Shown piece by piece: positions 27,646-38,900 of a DNA stretch of 64,000 nt. The position numbers and the translations under genes are program-made. This DNA is from Phytomonas francai (Eukaryota > Euglenozoa > Kinetoplastea > Trypanosomatida > Trypanosomatidae). Location: positions 123,584-187,583 of the forward strand of contig MJCC01000025.1 in assembly GCA_001766655.1 (NCBI GenBank), read 5' to 3'. The notes under the pieces are model-generated. The model was not told the DNA's origin. It worked only from the letters and a program-made list of their open reading frames with translations, and made no database searches. Each line of letters opens with the position of its first letter. Within the stretch, counting starts at the first letter, position 1.

Positions 27646-28684
27646 TTACAGATGAGGAGCAGCGAGTCTTGCCCCACCCTCCCTAGGCGCATTCAGCTTA
27701 CAGAGCATCAAATGATACACCTTCTCAGAATCCTTAACAAAGTTACGAATCCCCTCGGCGAGTTTCTCCACGGCCATGGGATTCTCGTTGTGTAAGTACA
27801 GGAAATCCGCCTGCGTGAGCGTCGCCAATTTCTCAATCTTCTCATGTGGACGAGAGGGGTCAAGCTTCCGCACCACCGGCTCTTTCGAAAGCTCCAGCTC
27901 CCTCAGTAAGTTCGGAGATATCGTGAGCTTATCACACCCCGCAAGCTCCAGAACTTCGTCTTTATTCCGGAAAGAGGCCCCCATCACCACGGTCTTGTAA
28001 CCGTGCTGCTTATAGTAGTCGTAAATATATCGCACCGAAATCACGCCGGGGTCCTGCGCACCGACGAACTGCCCAATCTTCTCGGGGGCGTTCTTCTTAT
28101 GCCAGTCCAAGATGCGCCCTACAAAAGGAGAAATCAGTGAAACGCCCGCCTGCGCACACGCAACCGCCTGCGCAAACGAGAAGAGCAGTGTGAGGTTGCA
28201 GTTGATGTTGAGTTTCTCGAGTTCCTCGGCGGCGCGAACTCCCTCCCAGGTGGCGGGGACCTTCACGTAGATGCGGTCGGCCGGCGTACCGGCGTCGTTG
28301 AATAAACGCATCAACAGCTTTCCCTTCTCCACCATCACCTTCGTGTCAAAGGAATACTTGGGGTCGATTTCAACACTCACTCGCCCATGTATAATCTTCA
28401 AAATCTCCAGCCCAAACATCACCGCAAGTTTAGAGACAGCCAACTCCAGTATATTAACTTTCTCAGAGCTCCCCAATTATTCAGAGTACTTCTTCTGGGG
28501 AGACTCCGCGAAGGTGATCGCTTCCCTCCGTGGATGAGGCATATGGGGGGAGCTGGGACGCAATTGAAATAAATGAACGAGACACCTTAGCGTCCTCGGG
28601 TTGGAGATTCTTCATTAAGTTGAAGTCTGCAGTGTCTGCTGCAATTGTGGTGAATCTCTTGAGTTGCTCCAACTGGCTCGACAT
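27646..28684 (-). pseudogene. Transaldolase, broken upstream copy
   Basis: The first 32 codons and everything from about residue 75 onward match the intact copy almost perfectly. Between them, about 130 bp (roughly 28467-28597) are heavily changed. In that block the active-site segment TTNPSL is replaced by KVSRSF, removing T33 and N35. One extra base near 28525 shifts the frame, and in the original frame a TAC Tyr codon has become TAA. Translation from the ATG at 28684 therefore stops after 67 residues. The downstream part has no ATG until well inside the domain. Several independent defects make a simple base-calling error unlikely, although a misassembled block is possible. No product with transaldolase activity is expected. 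Confidence 0.9.
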
Positions 28685-30236
28685 GATGTCTTATCGACTT
28701 CTGGTTTGGGGCCTCCACGGTTATATGCGTATGTGTGTGAAAGAGAGTGTCTTTTGTGATATAAATGCTCGACTACACGTCGACCGGTGCTGCGCTGACG
28801 GAATGAGTAAATGTGTGTGAATACACAAGTCTAAACCTAGTGGAAAGTTAACGCTTGAATGATAAAAGTGAATCTACGTGGAGAAACACAGACGGTAAAG
28901 GAAGGAGACGACAAAGGAGTAAGATTCGCACCTCACAATATGGATCCAACGCAACTCATGCATTCAATCGCGGCAGCAACCCACAACTGCTTAACCGGGT
29001 TCCCATTCCCCTTGCTGCCTTCCTGTTGGGGAAACTCCTCCTCGAGTTTGAATCGCCAAGCGCATAGCTTGGGGACCTACTAAAAACGATTAAATCGTTA
29101 TTTTATATCTGAATGTATTTGTCTAGCAAGTTTGTTTCATTTTGACTAGCTTCATATTTGAAATAAAGAACTAGATACTAATATTAAAAGCAAAAGGAGC
29201 TACAAATTAAAAGGATCTATATATATTATGTTATTTATTTACTTACACATGCATGATTATCGCCTTTATTATACTACAGGCGCATCCATATTTAGGTTAC
29301 TACATCACCGACTTCCCCAAAAAAGGGGGGTTGGGAAAAAAGATGCAGTGGTAGCGTATTTCAGGCTCCTTGTTAAACAAAAATATTAAAACGAAGATTT
29401 AAAAATCAAATAATAATGGTGATAATCATAATAATATCGGCACATAAAGCGACATTTATGAGATCAGCCCTTTCATGAAAAATATAATAATGTAGTTAAA
29501 ATACGTAATACTCTGAAGTATGCGTAAAGAAGAAAAAAGCAAGATGAATGAAAAGTTAAGATGAATTCCAAGAGTATAATGATGAATCCGCTCTTAAATT
29601 TGGATTTCAACTATTTATTATGTTTTTGTTTCCAGGAATCCAAAACCTAGAATTTACTATCACAAAAGTATCGCGATATATAAACATAACTAAAGCATTA
29701 GATCAAATTCAGCTGAAAGCAAAACTGCGGAATCGCCTCGCACGTCTATTCCTCTTCATTTGTTCCGAATATCACTTCAAAATATAAAAGAGCACATGTG
29801 TAAATTAAGAAATAAAAAATTAAAGCACATAACGAGATTTACATAACCCTATGAAATGCACTGAACGGAAAAACGCAATTGGGGTAAAACTGCTAATTAT
29901 TCAAATCTGCACTTCAAGTCCATGACATTCTCTTCTTGTAACACAGCTGAAGAAATAGTGATCAAAAAAACTAATTTTTGGCACATTGTAGGATGCCAAA
30001 CATATAAGAATAGCAAATATTAATAGAAAAAAAATGCGTTTATGGTCTATTCAACAACAAAAAAGGCTCAGAAGATTTTAGGAGAAGGGGGAGGGGGGGT
30101 CTTGCATTACGGTCAGGACAGTAAGACACATTAACAACACTGTTCACGGATACGGCAGACATTCCCACATCGCATAATGGGGACAAAACACACTGCCTTT
30201 GCCCCCATAATGTTTTCTATGCTTTTTGAGTGTGAC
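28685..30236. other. 5' part of repeat unit 2 and AT-rich intergenic region
   Basis: Up to 29086 this is the duplicated 5' region. From 29087 to 30236 it is strongly AT-rich with no long open frame. It would hold the 3' region of the glutaredoxin-like gene. I see nothing more in it. Confidence 0.55.
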
Positions 30237-31940
30237 TCAGAAAAGCTTATTCAGTTTATCCACCATCTTCTGCAAGAAGCACTTGTTCTGCGGCGAATTT
30301 TCGCGTTCACTGGTGCGCACCGGAACTATGGGTTCCAGAAAGGTCACCCCGCGCTCCCGTATCACTTCCTTGCTGTGTGAACTTACCGAGCAGCCGTTGG
30401 AAACTAAATGAGGCAGCTTCAACGAATCCTCTTCCATCCCCTCCTTGGCGTGGTTGTCCGAGTTGGGCTCTGAATCACCAGCCAGCAGCTCGTGGGACTC
30501 CCCCCCTCGCAAACTGAATGAAGAAGGTTTTCGGAAAGAATGTGGCCATTGTGATTTTACCTTCGAACAGCGAAAGCTACTGGTGCTCTTGAGAATGGAT
30601 TCAAGCACTATCACCGCCTTTTGCGACTTCAGGTTACCAGAGGAAGTGGACGCCAAATGATCTAAATTCTGATCCTTCCGAAATGAACCGTCGATCGATA
30701 CATTCTGAAGTTGAGGCATGCTGCGGCATTTTGTCAGCACAGGTTGGCGATCAAAATTTCTATCAGGGAAGTTCTTATCGCTGCTGGTTGTGGACGGTTT
30801 AACGGCTTCCGGCATTTGCTGATGATCAATGTTGTATGTAGAAAAGGAATCATAAGAAACGAGGGAAACTGGTGGCGAGGTCTGAGAGAAAGGTCGTAGT
30901 GGGGACGCAGGTGGCTGAGTTGATGGTGGGAAAGACAAGAACGATTTACTCAGCTCCTGGGTTGATTTCACCGCTGTGCTGGATTTCTTCGGGTCAACAT
31001 GTGGGTCCACCTTAAAAGTCTTGTGAACCCGAACAGATGAGTCATGATACGGCTCGTGCTCGAAAGGGTCGATAAAACCGGACATACGAAGGTGCTCTTC
31101 AAAAATTCCTGCATCCACCATCTCCTGAATCGATTCTCCATCGCCAATATAGTTATTATCCACAAACAGGACGGGCAACACCGGCATTGCTTTCACCCCG
31201 GTAGCCTCTATACAATTTTGCTCCAATCTTTTTCTTAAAGAAACATTATCAGCAATATCAATCGTGTGGTGTGGAATAAGCTTTATCTCAAGCAGAGTTT
31301 CAAGCATACGAATTCGGTTACGCACGCCAGTGTCTGGTGTGAGACTAGTTTTAAAAAGAATCACCTGCCCAGAATTCGCAGGAATATCTCGGTCGTAGTC
31401 CAGGTCCTCGTCGCCGAACTGATGCGTAATGCATTGGGATTGAAGCAGCTGGTACGCCTTACGTTTGGCTAAAGAAACACTTTCAGGCGCTGGCAGACTT
31501 TTACAAGCTAAACCATTGCTATAAACGGTATTATTACTAGATACAGCAGGGGGAGGGGTAAATAAATAGTCATCATAATAGTAAGGACTCTCCGCAGAAC
31601 TTGGAAACCTCAGTATAGTCGTTGGTCCTGTAGCGTGGTTAATTTTCTTTAGGGTTGAAGCCAGACTCTGCTGCGGCATATTCCCTCTCGAATCCCTCTC
31701 CATACTAGTTTCCCTGCTTTCAGCACCAGGAAAGTGATTATCTACTATGTGGAGTTTGATCCTTTTAGGTAAGCTAGGCCCGATTTTCGCTGTACAACCC
31801 GAAGAGACCGTCGATTCTTCCGAAGCGTCAATCTCCTGAAAAGAAAACGGAGGTTGGCAGGTCAAGTTACCTTTTGCCTCAGTACTGAAACTGCTCCGCG
31901 AACTCGAAAAGAAGTTTCCCTTAGAAAGCTGTGGCATCAT
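30237..31940 (-). CDS. Glutaredoxin-fold protein lacking redox cysteines
   Basis: The 567-aa product has disordered Ser/Pro-rich flanks and one folded region at about residues 190-290 that reads like a glutaredoxin or SH3BGR-type thioredoxin fold. It starts with the strand GQVILFKTSLTPDTGVRNR, where a CxxC or CxxS would be expected after the first strand and LTPDT is found instead. A helix (METLLEIK-like) and IPHHTIDIADNVSLRKRLEQ follow. Then comes the cis-proline strand LPVLFVDNNYIGDGESIQEM (Pro256), followed by a helix. The arrangement recalls GRXCR-type or SH3BGRL proteins, which are non-redox. The C-terminus ends in a hydrophobic helix (CFLQKMVDKLNKLF). The start is a double ATG at 31940. 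No membrane segment. The fold assignment is by pattern only; the function is unknown. Confidence 0.75.
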   Translation of the reverse strand: MMPQLSKGNFFSSSRSSFSTEAKGNLTCQPPFSFQEIDASEESTVSSGCTAKIGPSLPKRIKLHIVDNHFPGAESRETSMERDSRGNMPQQSLASTLKKINHATGPTTILRFPSSAESPYYYDDYLFTPPPAVSSNNTVYSNGLACKSLPAPESVSLAKRKAYQLLQSQCITHQFGDEDLDYDRDIPANSGQVILFKTSLTPDTGVRNRIRMLETLLEIKLIPHHTIDIADNVSLRKRLEQNCIEATGVKAMPVLPVLFVDNNYIGDGESIQEMVDAGIFEEHLRMSGFIDPFEHEPYHDSSVRVHKTFKVDPHVDPKKSSTAVKSTQELSKSFLSFPPSTQPPASPLRPFSQTSPPVSLVSYDSFSTYNIDHQQMPEAVKPSTTSSDKNFPDRNFDRQPVLTKCRSMPQLQNVSIDGSFRKDQNLDHLASTSSGNLKSQKAVIVLESILKSTSSFRCSKVKSQWPHSFRKPSSFSLRGGESHELLAGDSEPNSDNHAKEGMEEDSLKLPHLVSNGCSVSSHSKEVIRERGVTFLEPIVPVRTSERENSPQNKCFLQKMVDKLNKLF

Positions 31941-32934
31941 TCTTCCTATTTCACACTTCTACTGACAAAAAAAAAAGAAAAAGGGAAATATTTCAACTAA
32001 AAATAAGCTCCCTATTTTGGTTATGGTGATGCGAAAAATAATTAAAAAAATTAACACTATATGAGCGTCAACAAGGAGATGGATTGGATTTTAATTTTTA
32101 AAAAAAAAAGGAGAGGAAATTAGAGCCTAAAAAAAAAACTATAAGCAATGTATAAAGTGGATGGATATAGATATGGATGTTTGTATTTATGTAAAGCCTA
32201 TGGATTACGTCTATGAGACTGTTAAACACTATGCATATGAAAAAAGGGACAAAAAGAGATGCAAACCAAACAGTCTGAAGATATGTATTGCATGGTATAA
32301 TCTCCGACAGTAAGGCACGACGACAGAAAGAAGGGGAGCAATAAAACTTGTAAAATATATGCAAGTACCGTATTCATTGCATTAGTCGTTTATATTACAA
32401 TCCCTATCAAATCGTAACAGACGTTTTTATGTAATTAAAAAGTCACGCATCCTATAACTCAATAAACTTTAGAGAGACTTTATTCACGTGTATATATAAT
32501 TTATCCTTTATTTGCACGCATTGCATATCCCCATCCTTTAGAACCTACGTATCTTTTCGGTTTGCATGCTTGAATTTTGTATAAAAATGGGATAATATAT
32601 ATAAATTCCCTAATGCAAAAGGGGTGGTATTCAAACCATAGGCGTTATTCATAGAATTTTTAATAAAGTGAATGATGAATAAGATTTAGTTCGAATCCTG
32701 ATTAATCCTCTTGTCAAACCTGTATTGCGCTTCACTTGGGTTTCACAGCATCGATGAATATAAATATTGCATAGTCACCTTTACTAAACGAAATTTTTTC
32801 CCACATGGTTCCAAACAAAAAAAAAAATACAAATGTGTGTATGTATGTATCTGTATAATAAATCAGGATACCTTTTCAGAGGCTTTCCCTTTTCTATCTG
32901 GAGAGGAGAAAGAAGTGGATCGTCTCCCGTACCG
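31941..32934. other. AT-rich intergenic region
   Basis: A spacer of about 1 kb between VPS13 and the glutaredoxin-like gene, with A runs near 31963-31985, 32097-32111 and 32817-32829. No supported gene, tRNA or other element is seen. Confidence 0.5.
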
Positions 32935-35900
32935 TTATTTGGTATTATCCAGTTTCACAAGCCTCCGCTGCCAATACCGGCGGCGGATGGAGTGATCCTC
33001 AGGCAGTACCACCCATCCATCATTCGCGCTTCGTGTGCAAGTCCAGCTACCCTGCCAACCCCATCCCGCCGGTGCCTTCATGTCCGACGGCTTGGGCACC
33101 TCACGGCCGTGCGCGTCCTGCCATGCAGGGAACTTCGACGGCAGGCTCGATTTGCTCCAACCCAACAACGGCATCTTGCGTTGGTATTCAACGACCTCGA
33201 CAACCGTGGAGGAGGGTGAAACAATCGGAGGGGGAGGTTTCACCACATCCTGCAAAATACCTGCGGCCGAGCAGGATTCGCTGCGGGAGTCGTCGTCGCC
33301 GTCGCCGGGGGATGCGCAGATTTCTCGCGCACGCTCGGTACTGGGGGTCCTCCGTGGGGGTACGGAGCTGCCGTGGACGGCCTCGTCGTGTAGAAAGTCG
33401 CTAATGATATGGCTGCGCGAGGAGGGCAAATCGGATCCGCGCGAGGCCGCCGTCCTGGCGACCCGCAAGGTGCACGCGGGGATCCCTGAGAGAGGAACAA
33501 ATTCCCGTGTCTCCGCACCCTGTTTCACAGGATTTTGCCTTACTGAATTCGCCAAAGAAGTGACAGCTAAGGGGGTCGCCGTCTCCATCCCTGGGCAGAC
33601 ACCAAGGTAAAACGCGATCGGGGCGTGCGGTAGGGCTCGCACCAGTGCCACCCACCTCTTCCGCCGCACCCGCATCTTTTCTATCAGCACCCCAATGTAG
33701 GTCCCGTTGTATTTAGTGCTGTACGCCCAGCCCTCGAAGCTCGCGTTATAGCAATCGAGGAGCCAACGGCTCCTCGGAACCTGAGTGTGGTTCGGCCCGT
33801 AGGTAAAGTGCTCCCGTAGGCCGGGCGACCACTCTTCTTCGTTAAGGGGGGAGAGCAGCGCCTTAGCAGACCAGTGCCGAGAGGAGAGGTCGAAGCGCTC
33901 GTACTGGCAGGTGGAGACGGTCGAGCACCAGGAGGCAACGCCGCCGTTCGCGTAAAAGTCCCGCACCGGACGCAGCCGCGTCGTCTCTGGGATGTAGGCG
34001 TCGCCAAAGAGCTTCGCAAGGGTGTCGGTGGCGCGCGAGACGTCGGAGAGGAGACCCGAGACGGGGTTCGTGAGGACCCCGAGAAGGCCCTGAGCGGTGC
34101 CCTTGAGGGCGCCTAACGTTCCGGCCTCCGCGGCACCCGCGACGGGGCGCTGCACGATGCCCTTTAGGCCGCTCGTGAGCCCCGTCCAGGTGTTCTGCTT
34201 CCGCCGCTCCCGCTCTGAGACGCCGCCGCCGATGCTCAGCAGCCGCGAGCCGGTGTCGGTGATGTTTGCAAACGCGCCAAGCCCGCCGCCCGCGAGGCTC
34301 TGAGCAAAGCCGACCGACCCACTCGCTAGCCCCTGCGCGAAGGCCTTCGGCGACGTCAAGAGGCCTTCGACGGGCTCGATGAAGAGGCGAACGGCGCCAC
34401 CGCTGATGCTGGTCGCCAGCTTCACCGGCGCCCCGACGAGCGGCAGCGACGAGGCGTACTGCAGAAGGACGCCGTGGATTTGCGCGAAGAGGCCGTCCAT
34501 GTAGCTCTTGACAAGCCACTCCATCAGTACCCCCAGGCGGTCCGTTCGCTTTGTGCACACAACACCCGGCGCGGTGATCTGGACGTCCTCGCAGGAGGAA
34601 ATGAGCATTGACAGCAGCGCCGCCCCTTCCATGTGAATCTGATCAATGATAAAGTCATTTTCATCGTCGTCGCGGGTCAGCCAGAGGCGCACTTGGATGG
34701 GGTTCACAATGAAGCGCTCGAGCACGACGTGGGTCGCCATGAAGTCCATCTGCAGGGGGGCCTCTTTAAACAGCCTCTCATTTGTGGGGCATTCCTGTAC
34801 GCCTATGAGGAGCTCTTCCTCGATGTGATGCTGGAGAAGGGTCGCCTCTTCCCCGCTCCCTGACGCCCCCACCTTCTCCAGAAAACTGGCCAAGTAGATG
34901 AGGAGGGTGTCGGATACCCGCAGTGCGATTGGGGTTACATCCAGGCGGAGCTCCTCAATACATAAAACATCCTTCGCGGAGGTCATGGCGCGCTTCAGAG
35001 TGCCAGCGATCGCAACACCCTTTTCGGTCGTCCGCAACGCCAACAAGCAGGAGTCGTAGTGGGGCGAGTCCTCCGCTTGGTTGTCGAACTGAAAGTTTTT
35101 GATGGAAAATTCGAACACTTCGAAGGTGGCCTGGCGGTTCAAACTCAGCCGAATATCAGTGATGGCGCCAAACAGGAGGTCCTTGCTGGCCATCACCACC
35201 GCCACTGTGGCTAATTTCATATTAAGACCTATGCTCAATGGAGTCATCTCAGGAGCCTTCACGATATGCTCGATAGCGAACGGCACATCCACTTCTATAA
35301 TCTCCATCACAGTTTGCCCATTCTTGCCGTACCCCACACGATACCGCAGGCGCCCTGGTGCCTTCCTCCACTCCTCGTCAGTCATAGGACGGCTAACGTC
35401 GAAAATAATCTCCGCGCCGTTCTCTCGGTGGAAACCCCCTTTTTCCATTGATTGAACCAACACACGCATGCGGGTCGAGTTGGTCGGATCCACCACCAAT
35501 TCCCCCACGCACCCTGCCTCAACATTTACTATGATGCGCCCCTTTCCTTTCGTCGAAATGTCCTCCATAATCAACCTATAGCGCGTACGATTCAACACAA
35601 TATAGGGAGATAAATCCCTTTCATCGATCGTAACGTACGTATACGGGATTCGCGCCACCAAGGCGATCTCAAAAAAGCGATCCCGACTTCTCAGAGAGGG
35701 GTCGCCGCGGCCATCGCCGTACGCCACGATCGTCTCGCTGTGGATAGTCTCCAGCCCCACGGGCATACCGTGAAGTGGCGCTTGCAGGGATTGAAGGAAG
35801 TACACGGAGTACCCCACCTCAGGCGCGCAGTACGGGGTTTCGTATACCGGAACGGCAGTCTGAGGCGGCAGTTTTAGCACCGTTGAAGCAGCCTCGTTGC

Positions 35901-38900
35901 CCTCCCATTCCACGATATCCTGGAGTTTGGATGAGCTGACTGCCTTGAACGCAGACGTCTCCGCCGTGGAGCGGCCTCCAGTCTCCGAGAAAAACGCGTA
36001 AAGCGTTAGTCGGCTGCGATTCACCATCACCCAGCGAGGGGTGATCGTAACAAGAATAGCACCGTTGTGGTCAATTTTCGAGAGGTACTCGAAGTGATGG
36101 ACCCTCGGACTGCCCCCCGTCGGCTCCACGCCCGAGCTAGGAGATTTCCCGCACCTTGTGGAAACCCGCCGCGGTTGATCCCGCAGCAGGATGAGCCCGC
36201 CCTGTTGTACGTGCAAGGGGAGCATCCGCGAGGTGAGGTTCTCGACCGTGAAATAGACGAAGAACTCATCCTCGCCTTGGTGCATTGAACAGGCTGGTAT
36301 ACTGACATCCATTCCAGGCTCCAGCACGCTGTAATTCCGCCTCCGTTTCAACCGCCTCAAGGTGCCCTCGCTATTGCACTCCGAAACTGTGAGACGGTAG
36401 GAAGTATGGTTCAAGAAGCAAAATGGTGTAGAGAAGATGATGTTGTCACGCTTCACCTCAACCCGGATGACCATTTCTTCATCTTGGTTTGATATAAGAC
36501 CAATGTAGCCACTTTCGAGTGCGGTATACGAGGAAACAAAGACATTCAATTTTGAGTTTGGCTTTGAGGATCTTGTGGACCCCTTAGTCTCCTTTCCTTC
36601 AAAAGTGTTGTCAGGACTAAGCTGGTATGCCTCGATCATACATGCAATCTGATCGATATCTAGTGCGTTAAGCGGGAATTCGCTTTGCTGCATTGGCTCT
36701 AGTAGGATGCTTTCGGTATGTGCAGGTTTAGTGCGCCTACGCACAATATCTCCCTTGGGGTCTGAGGAAACGTTGAGCATAAGAGTGCACGGCAGTTGGT
36801 TTCTCACACGGTAGCGCGCCTCGAGGGCGATCATGAAGCTCGGCACGCCGCCGTGAATCGCAGCCTGGTGAACTTTGACGTACACGATAAAATCCTTCGC
36901 CGATCGGCTCACGCAGGAGCAGCGAAGCGAGATGGGTGAACCACAGAGGATCTCCTGTATCGATGGCGACGACGACTTCCCAAGCGACACGCTGGGGGCG
37001 TACTTATCTCCATTCCCCACTCCTTCAGGCTGGACGATGAAGGGCGCACGGAGTTTGGCGTCAGCAGGGAGGTAAAATCGCCCGCCGGGGCGCAGAGCAG
37101 CGTGTTCATAGCCAAGGTTCAATGCACAGCCAAGCCTGTTCTCTATACAAATCAGCCTCCCAGACTCGTGCAGAGGTAGCACTGTAAGACTCACCACCCG
37201 CTGCAGGAAGCCTTGAGAAAACTCCACGACCGCCTCCATGAGCAGACCACGCGCGTGATTATACAGCGCCGGGTAGACGAGGCTGACAAGGTACCCCTCG
37301 TCGTCTGCGTCAAGCGGGTTCTCGCGTCTCACAAGTACTGTACGCCTGGGTGTTGTCAGGCTTACCTTCCCAGCATACGACTCCACGAGATGGCTGTCGA
37401 CAAAAAGCGGCATGCCACATAAATTCTCGACCTCGACACGGGTGTAGTAGAGCAATTCCTTTCTCTGGAGAGACCTCCCTGAAAGGGTTGACACCGGTGG
37501 ATTCTCCCCCATGACAATGGGATCCCGGTCGTGAGAGCTACTCAAAGTTCCCACCACGGTTGTGTGACCTACATCTGGCTCTCCCAAGTTTTTGACAATA
37601 TGGCCTCTGTGGTCGTGAGCTAAGGGATCCTCCTCTCGTTTCCGAAGCTTTCCATCGGAACGTTCATTCCCGACCACAATGAAGTTGTAGTCTTTCATTA
37701 TCAAGGATAGCACACGAACATTATGCGGTGAAATAACGTGGTCAAAACGATCAATGAGGAAACGAAATTCATGCGAGAGAATGTTGCCCGAGATGTTTGC
37801 TTCAAAGTTCTCCAGAAATGGCTCCCACACCCCCGCAGAGTTATTAAAGTTGTAGAGGGTTGATGTAAACTTTGTCTTTAAGTCCATGTTAGGGTCGAGG
37901 CAGAATTCTACGCCACAAAGGCGGCCATGAGTGAGCTCGCCGCCGGAGCTGAGCAGTATGAGATCCACGAGGGGCACATAGCACCGGAAGTCCGACAAAG
38001 GCAAACTATCACGCCCAATGCAACAGCGGTAACAAAGTGTTCCAGGCCGCGCCGCGGTCTCAGCTAAGCTCGCGTTATTCCCACCGCAATTCCGGCACTC
38101 ACCTATGGTCAGGGAAGGAACGAGCTGCTTAAAATCGTTGCTCTCCAACTGAACGGTTGGCGCCGCTCGCTTCTTAGCATTCTCGTCGAAAACGGCCCTC
38201 ACATCTTCAATGACCTTCCCAAACATGCCAAGAAAAATGGTCCGAAAACTAAGCTCTATAGAACCGAAGACCACCGATACGCTCACATTATCCACACCAG
38301 AGAAATTCCCTGTTACGGTGGTCGGGAGAAGAATGTATTCCTCATGCTCACCCGAACGGACCTTCAGAAGCTGCATGGATGCGTTGCGTTTCACCAGCAC
38401 ATTATCTTTCGATTCTTGCGTGAACACAACTTTCGTCTCCATGCACAAAGACAAGGTTAATTTCGGAGTGCCCTCGAAAATCAATTGTGCTTTCAAATCA
38501 GGGCAATAGAAATCATAGACAACGCGTAGGTGGTGCTCACGAGCAGAGCCCTCACGGGCTATCGTATCCACCGTTCGGGGAGTGGTCCCCATGGCAAATC
38601 CCTTCTTTAGACTTGTCTTATTTGAATCAGGTGCGGTGATGATACTGCCGCACACGACCTGGCCGGGAACAGATGCCACGCTAACAGATTTCGAAGCCAC
38701 ACAACTCGTCGAGAGCGGGTTTTCAGGAAGATTTAGATATTGCTTTTGAATTTGGCAATCCACGGCAATTTTGAGGCTCGCGCCGGTACCAAAACTGACG
38801 TACGAGCCAATCGAGTACATGCCTGGGATAATGATCACTCCGCTGGTAATGATCAATTCGCAGCCCTCAGAAAGCACAATCTGTGCGGAAGGGGGGCCCG

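Larger units (their letters stand above)
26598..29086. repeat. Tandem duplication, unit 2 (2,489 bp) with broken transaldolase
   Basis: Direct copy of the unit at 24121-26563. It differs mainly in two blocks: about 27190-27335 (replaced by an AT-rich tandem array) and about 28467-28597 (inside the transaldolase). It also carries scattered single-base changes elsewhere. Confidence 0.95.

Noticed and set aside
32650..32715. tRNA-like T-loop string (GTTCGAATCC) in the spacer beside VPS13
   Set aside because: The flanking bases do not form a T stem, and no A box or acceptor stem is found at the right distance.
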